From: DATFQE01 sp963739085 | GTDB lineage: Bacteria > Actinomycetota > Thermoleophilia > Gaiellales > Gaiellaceae | Direction of reading: 5' to 3' | Length of the DNA stretch: 64,000 nt | NCBI GenBank assembly: GCA_963739085.1 | Contig: CAVTZA010000019.1 | Coordinates: 155,048 to 219,047, forward strand | Shown here: piece by piece, positions 41,758-49,546 of the stretch | Layout: each line of letters starts with the position of its first letter | Numbering within the stretch: the stretch's first letter is position 1 | Notes under the pieces: model-generated | Seen by the model: the letters and a program-made list of their open reading frames with translations, nothing else | Told to the model about the DNA's origin: nothing | The model's database searches: none | Made by a program: the position numbers and the translations under genes

Positions 41758-42741
41758 CTAGGAAAGCTGGACCGCGACGCCGTCCTGGGCGGCCCGGTAG
41801 AGCGCCTCGATTGCGCGCGCCTGCGCGACGACCTCGACGCGGCCGAGCAGCGGATCGCCGTCGCCGCGGATCGCGTCGCTGAGGTTCTCGAGCTCGAGCG
41901 TGAAGTGATTCGCCGGCGCGGCCTCGACCAGCTCGACGTCGTCGCCGCGGCGAACCTCGATTCCGGGCGCGCCGATCCCCGACGAGCCCAGCACGAAGGG
42001 GTTTGCGACGCGCACCACCGCGTCGGAGCCGACCACTTCGAGCTCGGCCCGGTACGGCAGATCGAAGGCGCAGTCGAACTGCGCTAGCACCTCGCCCGGG
42101 AAGGTGAGCGTGCCGGCGAACCGGACGTCGACGCCGGTCGAGCCGACGACCTGCGCGGCCGTCACCGAGACCGGCTCACCGGCGAGGAGGCGGATGAGTG
42201 ATACGCAGTAGCAGCCCACGTCCATCAGCGAGCCGCCGTCCAGCTCGGCGCGCATGCGGACGTCCCCCAGCTCCGTGAGCGAGAAGCTGAAGGCGGCGCG
42301 GATGAGCCGCAGCTCGCCGATCTCGCCGTCCCGCACGAGCTCCGCCAGCCGCCTCGTCTGCGGGTGGTGCCGGTACATGAACCCCTCCATGAGGAAGCGG
42401 TCGTTCCGCTCGGCGGCGTCGAACGCAGCTTCGACCCGGCTGACCCGCCTGTCGAACGCCTTCTCGCAGAGGACGTGCTTGCCGGCCTCGAGCGCGCGGA
42501 TCGACCACTCCACGTGCAGCCCGTTCGGAACCGAGATGTAGACCGCCTCGATGTCGGGGTCCTCGAGGAGCGCCTCGTAGCTGCCGTATGCGCGTTCGAT
42601 CCCGCGCTCGGCCGCGTAGTCGGCCGCCCGGGCCGGATCGCGGCTGGCGACGGCGACGACCTGCACGCGGTCGGACAGCCGCGCTCCGGCCAGGACGTCG
42701 TCGTTGATCGAGGCGGTGGAGAGGATGCCCCAGGTGACCAC
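41758..42741 (-). CDS. Gfo/Idh/MocA family oxidoreductase
   Basis: 327 residues. The Rossmann N-terminus is WGILSTASINDDVLAGARLS (GxxxxA in place of the strict G-x-G-x-x-A), then VVAVASRDPARAADYAAERG, VYISVPNGLHVEWSIRALEA and HVLCEKAFDRRVSRVEAAFD (the CEKP motif with Ala replacing Pro). The catalytic region MDVGCYCVSLIRLLAGEPVS follows. These enzymes oxidise or reduce sugars and inositols with NAD(P); substrate unknown. GTG 42741 gives the natural N-terminus. Confidence 0.85.
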   Translation of the reverse strand: MVTWGILSTASINDDVLAGARLSDRVQVVAVASRDPARAADYAAERGIERAYGSYEALLEDPDIEAVYISVPNGLHVEWSIRALEAGKHVLCEKAFDRRVSRVEAAFDAAERNDRFLMEGFMYRHHPQTRRLAELVRDGEIGELRLIRAAFSFSLTELGDVRMRAELDGGSLMDVGCYCVSLIRLLAGEPVSVTAAQVVGSTGVDVRFAGTLTFPGEVLAQFDCAFDLPYRAELEVVGSDAVVRVANPFVLGSSGIGAPGIEVRRGDDVELVEAAPANHFTLELENLSDAIRGDGDPLLGRVEVVAQARAIEALYRAAQDGVAVQLS

Positions 42742-42775
42742 GGCAGTAGTCTCGCGGGATGGAGGGCGGCGCCGC

Positions 42776-43276
42776 ATGAACATCCGCCGTGAGACCGAGG
42801 CCGACCATGCCGCCGTCGCCGAGGTGACCGCCGCCGCGTTCGGACAGGAGGACGAGGCGCGCCTGGTCGAGGCGATCCGCGCGTGCGAGGACTTCGTGCC
42901 GGAGCTGACCCTCGTCGCCGAGGAGGACGGGCGCGTCGTCGGCCACATCATGTTCAGCTACTCGCCGCTCGAGGGCTCGCCGGCCAAGGTTCTCCAGCTC
43001 TCGCCGCTCAGCGTCGCTCCGGATCGGCAGAACGCCGGCATCGGCTCCGCGCTCACCCGCGAGGCGCTACGCCTCGCCGACGAGCGCGGCGAACCACTCG
43101 TCGTCGTCCTCGGGCATCCGACGTACTACCCGCGCTTCGGCTTCCGGCCGGCCTCGACGCTCGGCCTCGAAGCACCGAACCCCGAGTGGCCGGACGAGGC
43201 GTTCATGGCGGTCCCGCTGAGCGCGTACGACCCCGAGCTACGTGGACGCGTGCGCTTCGCGCCGCCGTTCGGCTAG
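42776..43276 (+). CDS. GNAT family N-acetyltransferase
   Basis: 166 residues. MNIRRETEADHAAVAEVTAA, LVAEEDGRVVGHIMFSYSPL, LQLSPLSVAPDRQNAGIGSA (acetyl-CoA binding Q/RxxGxG/A as Q-N-A-G-I-G-S-A), VVLGHPTYYPRFGFRPAS (the YPRFGF signature of the YhbS/putative acetyltransferase group) and FMAVPL. ATG 42776 has a GGAGGG Shine-Dalgarno. The substrate is an unknown amine. It ends 3 bp inside the convergent SnoaL-like gene. Confidence 0.85.
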   Translation: MNIRRETEADHAAVAEVTAAAFGQEDEARLVEAIRACEDFVPELTLVAEEDGRVVGHIMFSYSPLEGSPAKVLQLSPLSVAPDRQNAGIGSALTREALRLADERGEPLVVVLGHPTYYPRFGFRPASTLGLEAPNPEWPDEAFMAVPLSAYDPELRGRVRFAPPFG

Positions 43277-43623
43277 CGGATGTCCATCCGCGCGATCAGC
43301 CCGTCGCGCAGCGTGTAGACGTGCTGGACGCGCTGCTCCGAGAGGAGCTCGCCGTCGAGATCGCGCACGACCTGGTCGACGTCGACCACGATCCGGCCCT
43401 GGTCGTCCTCGGAGAAACCGACCGGCTCGACGTGCGAGTCGATCAGGCCGAACTGGCGCGTCCAGTACGCGCGGACCGCGTCGTGACCGAGCTCGCGCCC
43501 GCCCTCCATGCCGTTCGGCCAGTCCACGTCGGGACGCGTCAGTGCGAGCGCGCCGTCGATGTCGCGTGCGTTGAACGCCGCATAGGCCCGCCGGAGGAGC
43601 CGCTCAGTCGAGTCCTGCGGCAA
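43273..43623 (-). CDS. SnoaL-like / NTF2-fold protein
   Basis: 116 residues: STERLLRRAYAAFNARDIDG, ALALTRPDVDWPNGMEGGRE, YWTRQFGLIDSHVEPVGFSE and VVDVDQVVRDLDGELLSEQR, ending with HVYTLRDGLIARMDIR. This is the nuclear transport factor 2-like cone fold of small hydrolases/isomerases or structural proteins. TTG 43623 is the likely start and overlaps the end of the HAD gene by 20 bp. Function not inferable from context. Confidence 0.72.
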   Translation of the reverse strand: MPQDSTERLLRRAYAAFNARDIDGALALTRPDVDWPNGMEGGRELGHDAVRAYWTRQFGLIDSHVEPVGFSEDDQGRIVVDVDQVVRDLDGELLSEQRVQHVYTLRDGLIARMDIR

Positions 43624-44194
43624 CGTCGTAGAGGTCGTCGAACGGGGTGTACGCGACGCCGGCCGTGTCGAGGTAGCGGGCGAGCCCGGCGCGCGCGAAA
43701 ACACGAGAAGAAGCCAGCGCGGCGCACTGATCCGAATAGCCGTCGCCGACGTAGACCACCTCGCCCGGCGGGAGGGCGGCGCGCTTGCAACCTTCGCCGC
43801 ACACACGGCAGGTCGCGCCGTCGCGGAGCTTGACCCGCCACCCGTCGGGCCTCACCTCCACCGTGTTGGCCAGAAGCTCCACCGAGACGGCCTCGCGTTC
43901 GAGCACCGGCTCGATCAACTCGCGGAAGGTGCCGGAGATGACCAGCGGCTGGTACCGCTCCACGAGCTCGTCGAAGCCCGGACGGACGCGAGCCTCCCGC
44001 AGGACGAAGTCACGCACCTCCTCGAGCGACGCGGTGACCGTGGCGAACTCCTGCGTCAGCAGCTCGTCGTGCGTGACGTCTTCGCCCAAGATGCCGACGC
44101 GGTCGTAGAGCGTCAGGTCGCCGAACCGGCGCATGACCATCACACCGACGTCCTCCTCGGTGCACGTGCCGTCCCAGTCGAGCACGATCCTCAC
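43604..44194 (-). CDS. HAD-family phosphatase, MtnX/SerB-like
   Basis: 196 residues. Motif I is VLDWDGTCTEEDVGVMVMRR (Asp nucleophile in DWDGT, like MtnX), motif II is PLVISGTFRELIEPVLERE, and motif IV is VVYVGDGYSDQCAALASSRV. A cysteine pair CRVCGEGCKRAALPPG lies before motif IV, as in some MtnX-type phosphatases, and may bind metal. A role on a keto-phosphate or phosphoserine-like substrate is plausible, but no methionine-salvage genes are nearby. GTG 44194 is chosen because it opens at motif I. Confidence 0.75.
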   Translation of the reverse strand: MRIVLDWDGTCTEEDVGVMVMRRFGDLTLYDRVGILGEDVTHDELLTQEFATVTASLEEVRDFVLREARVRPGFDELVERYQPLVISGTFRELIEPVLEREAVSVELLANTVEVRPDGWRVKLRDGATCRVCGEGCKRAALPPGEVVYVGDGYSDQCAALASSRVFARAGLARYLDTAGVAYTPFDDLYDVAAGLD

Positions 44195-44217
44195 GCCCCT
44201 GGCCGGCCCCGGCTCCC

Positions 44218-44297
44218 GCCCGGCAGAGCCGGGCTCCGCCGCGGCCTGCCGAACCTGGCGGCACGGTGCTCTCCGGGCCCGTGCCGAGCACTGTGCC
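44218..44297 (+). other. Two intergenic hairpins between hmgA and the HAD gene
   Basis: GCCCGGC-AGA-GCCGGGC at 44218-44234 and a 12-base stem GGCACGGTGCTC / GAGCACTGTGCC (44260-44271 with 44286-44297; one G.U on the plus strand). They lie in the 157-bp gap after the hmgA stop; they may help end the hmgA transcript. No gene is seen in the gap. Confidence 0.45.
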
Positions 44298-44351
44298 CTC
44301 CGGCCCCGCACCCCCAGGATCGGCCCAGAAACGTGAGGACGCTTCGCGGTC

Positions 44352-45557
44352 TCAGAGGTGCGAGGTCGCCCCGGCGGGGTCTTCGTCGTACGTGTGCTCG
44401 GCGCCCGGCTCCTCGTACCAGGAGTAGGCGTACTTCCCGTCGTCGGTGTCCTCGGCCAGCTTGGAGAGCTTGAGCGGATGGAAGGTGTCGCACATGACGG
44501 CGAGCTCGTGCGTCTCCGTCACACCCAGCGACTTCTCCGCGAGCCCGGGCTGCGGCCCGTGCGGGAGCCCCGACGGGTGGAGCGTGATCGAGCCGACCTC
44601 GATCCCCTTCCGCGAGGAGAAGTTGCCCTCGACGTAATAGATCATCTCCTCGCTCTGCAGGTTCGAGTGGTGGTACGGGATCGGCACCGCCAGCGGGTCG
44701 AAGTCGAGCTTGCGCGGGCAGAACGAGCAGATGACGAAGTTGGGGCCGGCGAACGTCTGGTGCGAGGGCGGCGGCATGTGGATCCGGCCCGTGATCGGCT
44801 CGAAGTCGCGGATGTTGAACGTCCACGGGTAGAGGTAGCCGTCCCAGCCGACCACGTCGAACGGGTGGTAATCGACGACGTAGTCCTGGTACCCGTCGCG
44901 CACGCGCACCTTGACCAGGAACTCGCCGCGCTCCCTGTAGGTCTCGAGCTCCGCAGGCGGGTGGATGTCGCGGTGGTAGAAGGGCGCGTGCTCCATCAGC
45001 TGCCCGTACTCGTTCCGGTAGCGCTTGGGGATCTCGATCAGCCCCGGCGTCTCGAAGAGGAGGTAGCGCTGCGGGCCTGACGGCTCGAAGCGGTAGGTCG
45101 TGCCGCGCGGGATGACGACGTAGTCGCCCTCGCTGTAGGGCACGGCGCCGAAGGTCGTGTGCAGCGTGCCCGACCCCTCGTGCACGAAGTAGACCTCGTC
45201 GCCCTCGCCGTTGCGGAAGAAGTAGTCCATCGTCTCGGCCGGCCGCACGAACGAGATCTCGACGTCGTTGTTCCACATCAGCAGGCGGCGCCCCGAGATC
45301 TCGTCGCCCTCGGGCTGCAGGCCCCACGTGTGGAAGTGGCGGTGGGCGTGGGCGTCGGGCACCCACTCCTCGCGCTCGATCGGCTCGAAGTCGCCGAGCT
45401 CCTTGACGCGGCAGGGCGAGGTGAGGTGGTACAGGATCGACTCGTTCCCGACGAACCCCTCGAGGCCCATGACCTCTTCGGTCAGGAGCGTCCCGTTGTC
45501 GCGGAACTGGATGTGGCGCTTGCGCGGAAGGTCGCCGAGGCGCTGGTAGAACGGCAT
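44352..45557 (-). CDS. hmgA: Homogentisate 1,2-dioxygenase
   Basis: Opens the aromatic ring of homogentisate in tyrosine/phenylalanine breakdown. 401 residues. Cupin motifs DYFFRNGEGDEVYFVHEGSG and PRGTTYRFEPSGPQRYLLFE are followed by iron-site segments HPFDVVGWDGYLYPWTFNIR, VPIPYHHSNLQSEEMIYYVE and ITLHPSGLPHGPQPGLAEKS (His-rich active site), ending near FHPLKLSKLAEDTDDGKYAY. TATTCT eight bases before ATG 45557 is a likely promoter. The other pathway genes are a fumarylacetoacetase-family gene at 46292 and hpd at 48436, all on the same strand. Confidence 0.9.
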   Translation of the reverse strand: MPFYQRLGDLPRKRHIQFRDNGTLLTEEVMGLEGFVGNESILYHLTSPCRVKELGDFEPIEREEWVPDAHAHRHFHTWGLQPEGDEISGRRLLMWNNDVEISFVRPAETMDYFFRNGEGDEVYFVHEGSGTLHTTFGAVPYSEGDYVVIPRGTTYRFEPSGPQRYLLFETPGLIEIPKRYRNEYGQLMEHAPFYHRDIHPPAELETYRERGEFLVKVRVRDGYQDYVVDYHPFDVVGWDGYLYPWTFNIRDFEPITGRIHMPPPSHQTFAGPNFVICSFCPRKLDFDPLAVPIPYHHSNLQSEEMIYYVEGNFSSRKGIEVGSITLHPSGLPHGPQPGLAEKSLGVTETHELAVMCDTFHPLKLSKLAEDTDDGKYAYSWYEEPGAEHTYDEDPAGATSHL

Positions 45558-45578
45558 CGCTGCGGAGAATACCCCCGG

Positions 45579-46281
45579 CTAGGCGGACTGCGACTCGTCG
45601 CCCAGCAGCCGGCTGAAGCGTGCCAGGGCGTAGAACACGGCGTAGCTGGCGACGAGAAAGCCGCTGAAGACGATCGTGACAGCGAAGACCTCCGGGTAGT
45701 TCAGCGGGTCGGAGAGGCCCTTCGCGAGATCGTCGAGGATCGGCTTCGGGTCGGTGAAGACGTCCCAGGAGTTGAAGCGCTGGAAGCGGCCCGAGGAAGA
45801 CGCCCACCGAGCTCAGGAGCAGCATCGCCCACACGCCGACCCAGGCCCAGACCGCGCCGAAGCGCCGCTCCGCGACCGAGTGGATCAGGAACAGCGAGAG
45901 GAATCCGAGCGCGAGCCCGCATGCGGCCGCCGCGCTGACAAGGACGACGTCGAACCAGCGCGGCGCATTGTGGAACATGCCGAGGTACTTGAAGTCGGTC
46001 AGCAGGTATGGAGCGTTCGGGAAGAACAGCAGCCACAGGGCCGCCAGCCCGAGCAGCGTGAGCATCCGGCTACCGCGCTGCGCCCGGTCGTAGACGACGA
46101 GCGCCACGGCGAACGGGATCCACGCCAGGAACAGGTTCCACGGCAGGTTCACGTATACATCGGTCTGCGTATAGGCGACGCGGACGGCGACCATCGCGAG
46201 CACGAGTGCCGTGAGCGCACCGAGCACGGCGAGGGTCGCCAGCCTGCGGCCGCTCGAGGGCCCACCACTGAGCGAAGTCAC
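45579..46281 (-). CDS. DUF1361 membrane protein, frameshifted
   Basis: About 233 residues after repair. First frame: LATLAVLGALTALVLAMVAV, PWNLFLAWIPFAVALVVYDR, LTLLGLAALWLLFFPNAPYL followed by LTDFKYLG (the F-P-N-A-P-Y-x-x-T-D motif of DUF1361), and VWAMLLLSSVGVFLG. Second frame: RFQRFNSWDVFTDPKPILDD, NYPEVFAVTIVFSGFLVASY and AVFYALARFSRLLG. The break is one extra base in the run at 45790-45792 (703 nt). Six to seven helices; function unknown. TAAGCT lies seven bases before GTG 46281. Confidence 0.75.
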
Positions 46282-46291
46282 GCCTTCGAGC

Positions 46292-47056
46292 TTAGCCTGT
46301 GCGGCCCGAGCGCTCGCCGACACGGTTCCGCAGGATTCCGACGCCTGCGAGCTCCAGCTCGACGACGTCACCGGGCTGGAGCCGCGCCCCGTCGCGGTCG
46401 ATGTCCACCCCGCCCGAGCCGATCAGGTCACCCGGGAGCAGGCGCGTGTTCCGGCCTGCGTGCGCGACGATCTCGTCCCACGTCCTGCGCATGCCGGCCA
46501 GCTCGGCCCGCGCGACATCCTCTCCGTTCACGCGCACGACCACCGACCCGCTCGCACCGTCGAACTCATCGGGCGTCACGAGCACCGGGCCGATGGAGGT
46601 CGCGAAGTCCTTGCTCTTCACCGGCCCGAGCCCGTCCGCGAGCTCGCCGCGGAGCAGGTCGCGCGCCGTCCAGTCGTTCATGAGCGTGAAGCCGGCGATC
46701 CGGCCTTCGACGCCGATCACGGCCGCGACCTCGGCCTCGCAATCCAGCTCCTCCGCGCCTTCCGGGTACGGGATCTCGTCCTCCGGGCCGTAGATCGCGG
46801 TCGGATTCGAGAAGTAGAAGGCGAGGTCGGCGCGGCGGAACGCGGAGAAGTCCCGCACCGTCGGCGGGTGGAGCACCGGCGCGCGGAACTCGATCTCGTC
46901 GAGGCCGTACTCGGCGTGCTCGCGCGCCTGGCCGCCGCCGGTGAAGAACGACTGCAGCGTCTGCGCCGCGAGCTGGATGACGCGGTCGCCCTCGATCCGT
47001 CCCGGCCAGCCGCGCTCGAGATGGCGCCCACCGGGGCTGAACATGCACAGCTTCAA
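46292..47056 (-). CDS. Fumarylacetoacetate hydrolase family protein
   Basis: 254 residues. FAH-fold catalytic C-domain: FRAPVLHPPTVRDFSAFRRA, then metal ligands in EGAEELDCEAEVAAVIGVEG (Glu residues) and TLMNDWTARDLLRGELADGL (Asp), and GPVKSKDFATSIGPVLVTPD. It probably cleaves fumarylacetoacetate, completing tyrosine catabolism with the flanking hpd and hmgA, although family members also include acylpyruvases and decarboxylases. It is shorter than eukaryotic FAH (about 420) and matches bacterial FAH-domain proteins. ATG 47056 overlaps the CDF transporter stop. Confidence 0.82.
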   Translation of the reverse strand: MKLCMFSPGGRHLERGWPGRIEGDRVIQLAAQTLQSFFTGGGQAREHAEYGLDEIEFRAPVLHPPTVRDFSAFRRADLAFYFSNPTAIYGPEDEIPYPEGAEELDCEAEVAAVIGVEGRIAGFTLMNDWTARDLLRGELADGLGPVKSKDFATSIGPVLVTPDEFDGASGSVVVRVNGEDVARAELAGMRRTWDEIVAHAGRNTRLLPGDLIGSGGVDIDRDGARLQPGDVVELELAGVGILRNRVGERSGRTG

Positions 47057-48399
47057 GGCTCTGTGTGCACCACGACGTCGGCGACGGGAACGGCGGCGCG
47101 GATCCGCTCTTCGATCTCGCTCGCCTGCTCGTGCGCGTCGGCGAGCGAGGCGGCGGGATCGAGCGCGAGCGCCACGTAGACCACGAGCCCCTCCGGGGTC
47201 TGCACGAAGCGGAGCTCGCGCGGCGGCTTTCCGGTCGCGTCCTGCACGAGCCCGCGGATCGCGGCCTCCTCCTCGTCCGCGGCTGCGTGCCGGCCGGCCT
47301 CGGCCTCGCGCAGCGGCTCCAGGTGGGTCAGCACGGAGACCACCTCGGGCAGTTCTTGCTCGATCGCGCGCTCGACCTGCGAGGCGACGTCGTGCGCCTG
47401 CTCGAGCGTGATGTCGCCGGGCAGCTTCAGGTGCAGGGAGACCTCGTTGGCGTCGCCGAGGTTCACGACACGGACGTTATGCACCTCGCGCACACGCGGG
47501 ACGCTCAGTGCGGCGACCGACGCGAGCTCCCCGAGCGCCTCGGCTTCAGTCTCGGGCTCCACGTGCACGACCACGTCGCTCTCGGGCAGCGCCCGCTGAA
47601 CCGCCGCCTCCACCGCGTCGGCGGCGGCGTGGCCCTGACCCACCGCCGCGCCGGCGGGGACGCCGATCACGACGTCCATGAAGTGCTGCCCGGCCGACTG
47701 GCGCATCCGCAGCCGCTTGAGCCGTACCGGCGGCTCGATCGACGCGATCGCGCGGCGCGCCGCCTCGCGGGCGTCGGCGGGCGCGCGGTCCATGAGCACG
47801 TCGACGTTGCGCCGCATCAGGCGGGATGCAGCGAGCAGGACGAGGGCTGCGACGAACAGGGCCGCCGCCGAGTCGGCCTTCGGATAGCCCGAGGCGGTCA
47901 GCGCCAGACCGATCAGGACGGCGACCGAACCTGCGAGATCGCCCGCGAAGTGCAGCGCGTTCGCGGCGAAGGCCGGGCTTCTGTACCGCCGCGAGGCCCG
48001 CTGCGACACGAGCGCGCGGCTCGCGTCGAGGGCAATCACCAGGCCGATGACGGCGAAGGCATACCAGGTGGCATCAACGCCTGGGGTGCCCGAGCCGAAC
48101 AGGTTGAGCAGCGCCTTCCCGGCGATCAGGAGGCTGACGACGACGAGGATCCCGCCCTCGGCGAGCGCCGCGAGGTGCTCCGCCTTGCCGTGACCGTAGG
48201 GGTGCTGCGGGTCGGCCGGCCGCACGGCAACGCCGACCGCGAACAGCGTGAGCAGCGCGGCGACGAGGTCGGTGGCGGAGTGTGCGGCCTCCGAGACGAG
48301 CCCGAGGCTGCCGCTGGCCAGGCCCGCGCTGAGCTTCAGCAGCACGAGCGCCGTGGCAGCAGCGACCGAGACGAGCGCGATCCGGCGTTGAGGGGTCAC
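47053..48399 (-). CDS. Cation diffusion facilitator transporter with three tandem C-terminal domains
   Basis: 448 residues, well above the usual ~300. Six membrane helices with both metal sites: LVSEAAHSATDLVAALLTLF (HSxxD) and ANALHFAGDLAGSVAVLIGL (HFxxD), plus the DPQHPYGHGKAEHLAALAEG loop. After the membrane part come three similar ferredoxin-like modules: about 230-285 (MDVVIGVPAGAAVGQG ... VVVHVEPE), about 310-365 (VSLHLKLPGDITLEQA ... VLTHLEPL) and about 395-448 (VVYVALALDPAASLAD ... VVVHTEP). CDF exporters normally carry one. Probably exports Zn, Mn, Fe or Co. GTG 48399 is set by TAGCCT six bases upstream. Confidence 0.88.
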   Translation of the reverse strand: MTPQRRIALVSVAAATALVLLKLSAGLASGSLGLVSEAAHSATDLVAALLTLFAVGVAVRPADPQHPYGHGKAEHLAALAEGGILVVVSLLIAGKALLNLFGSGTPGVDATWYAFAVIGLVIALDASRALVSQRASRRYRSPAFAANALHFAGDLAGSVAVLIGLALTASGYPKADSAAALFVAALVLLAASRLMRRNVDVLMDRAPADAREAARRAIASIEPPVRLKRLRMRQSAGQHFMDVVIGVPAGAAVGQGHAAADAVEAAVQRALPESDVVVHVEPETEAEALGELASVAALSVPRVREVHNVRVVNLGDANEVSLHLKLPGDITLEQAHDVASQVERAIEQELPEVVSVLTHLEPLREAEAGRHAAADEEEAAIRGLVQDATGKPPRELRFVQTPEGLVVYVALALDPAASLADAHEQASEIEERIRAAVPVADVVVHTEP

Positions 48400-48405
48400 G
48401 CCGGA

Positions 48406-48411
48406 AGGCTA
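48406..48411 (-). promoter_or_regulatory. Leaderless promoter -10 hexamer for the CDF transporter
   Basis: TAGCCT on the minus strand, six bases before GTG 48399; gives the CDF/FAH pair a promoter separate from hpd. Confidence 0.55.
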
Positions 48412-48435
48412 AATCGGCGGGGAGCCGCGGACGGC

Positions 48436-49536
48436 TTAGAGGTTGCCGCGGAGCGCCTGCTCGCGCTCGATCGACTGGAACAGCGCCTTGAAGTTGCCCT
48501 CGCCGAAGGTCGTGGCGCCGTGCCGCTCGATCACCTCGAAGAACACCGTCGGCCGGTCCTGGGCGGTCTTGGTGAAGATCTGGAGCAGGTAGCCGTCCTC
48601 GTCGCGGTCGGCGAGGATGCGCTGCTCCTTGAGGTCGTCGTAGTCCTCGGCGATCTCGCCCACGCGCCCTTCGACCTCGTCGTAGTAGGTGTCAGGCGTG
48701 TCCAGGAAGAGCACGCCGCGCTCCTTCAGCGCCCGGACGGTGCCGACGATGTCGTCACTTTGCAGGGCGATGTGCTGGACGCCCGGGCCGGCGTTGAACT
48801 CGAGGTACTCCTCGATCTGGCTCTTGCGCTTGCCCTCCGCCGGCTCGTTGATCGGGAACTTGATCTTGCCGCTGCCGTCCGACATCACCTTGGACATCAG
48901 CGCGGAGTACTCGGTCTGAATCTGGTCGTCGCCGAAGTGGATGATGTTCGTCATCCCGAACACGCGCTCGTAGAAGCCGACCCAGTGGTCCATGCGACCG
49001 AGCTCGACGTTGCCGACGACGTGGTCGAGCGCCTTCAGCCCGACCCCGCCCGACGGCTGCCCGTTGGCGGCTGCCGACCTGTAGCCGGGCAGGAACGGGC
49101 CCGCGTAGTCGACGCGGTTGACGAACGTGTGGATCACGTCGCCGTAGGTGCCGACCGCGGCCAGCTCGACGCGCCCGAACTCGTCCTCGACCCACTCGGT
49201 CTCGCGGATCCCGCGCGCGCCGCGCTGCACGGCCTGGCGGTAGGCCTCGTTCGCGCTCGGCACCTGCAGCGCGATGTCGCGGGCGCCGTCGCCGTGACGG
49301 CATGCGAACTGCGTCACCGGGCTGTCCACGCGCAGGCCGCTCGTGACGACGAGGCGGATGTCGCCCTGCTCGAGGACGTACGACGCGCGGTCGCGCACGC
49401 CCGTCTCGGGGCCTGCGTACGCCGTCCGCGTGAAGCCGAACGCGCGCTCGTAGAAGTAGGCCGCCTGCTTGGCGTTCCCCACCCAGAGCTCGAGGTGATC
49501 CCAGCCCTCGAGGGGCATGAAGTCGTTCGAGGCCAT
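48436..49536 (-). CDS. hpd: 4-hydroxyphenylpyruvate dioxygenase
   Basis: Converts 4-hydroxyphenylpyruvate to homogentisate. 366 residues with two glyoxalase-like halves. Iron ligands of the C-terminal half are seen in KALDHVVGNVELGRMDHWVG (His), NAGPGVQHIALQSDDIVGTV (His) and TVFFEVIERHGATTFGEGNF (Glu). Other family marks are FGMTNIIHFGDDQIQTEYSA and the end EGNFKALFQSIEREQALRGN. ATG 49536 has TAAGAT seven bases upstream, inside a palindrome-rich control region (49549-49614). It supplies homogentisate to hmgA at 44352. Confidence 0.95.
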   Translation of the reverse strand: MASNDFMPLEGWDHLELWVGNAKQAAYFYERAFGFTRTAYAGPETGVRDRASYVLEQGDIRLVVTSGLRVDSPVTQFACRHGDGARDIALQVPSANEAYRQAVQRGARGIRETEWVEDEFGRVELAAVGTYGDVIHTFVNRVDYAGPFLPGYRSAAANGQPSGGVGLKALDHVVGNVELGRMDHWVGFYERVFGMTNIIHFGDDQIQTEYSALMSKVMSDGSGKIKFPINEPAEGKRKSQIEEYLEFNAGPGVQHIALQSDDIVGTVRALKERGVLFLDTPDTYYDEVEGRVGEIAEDYDDLKEQRILADRDEDGYLLQIFTKTAQDRPTVFFEVIERHGATTFGEGNFKALFQSIEREQALRGNL

Positions 49537-49546
49537 CGCTCTGATC

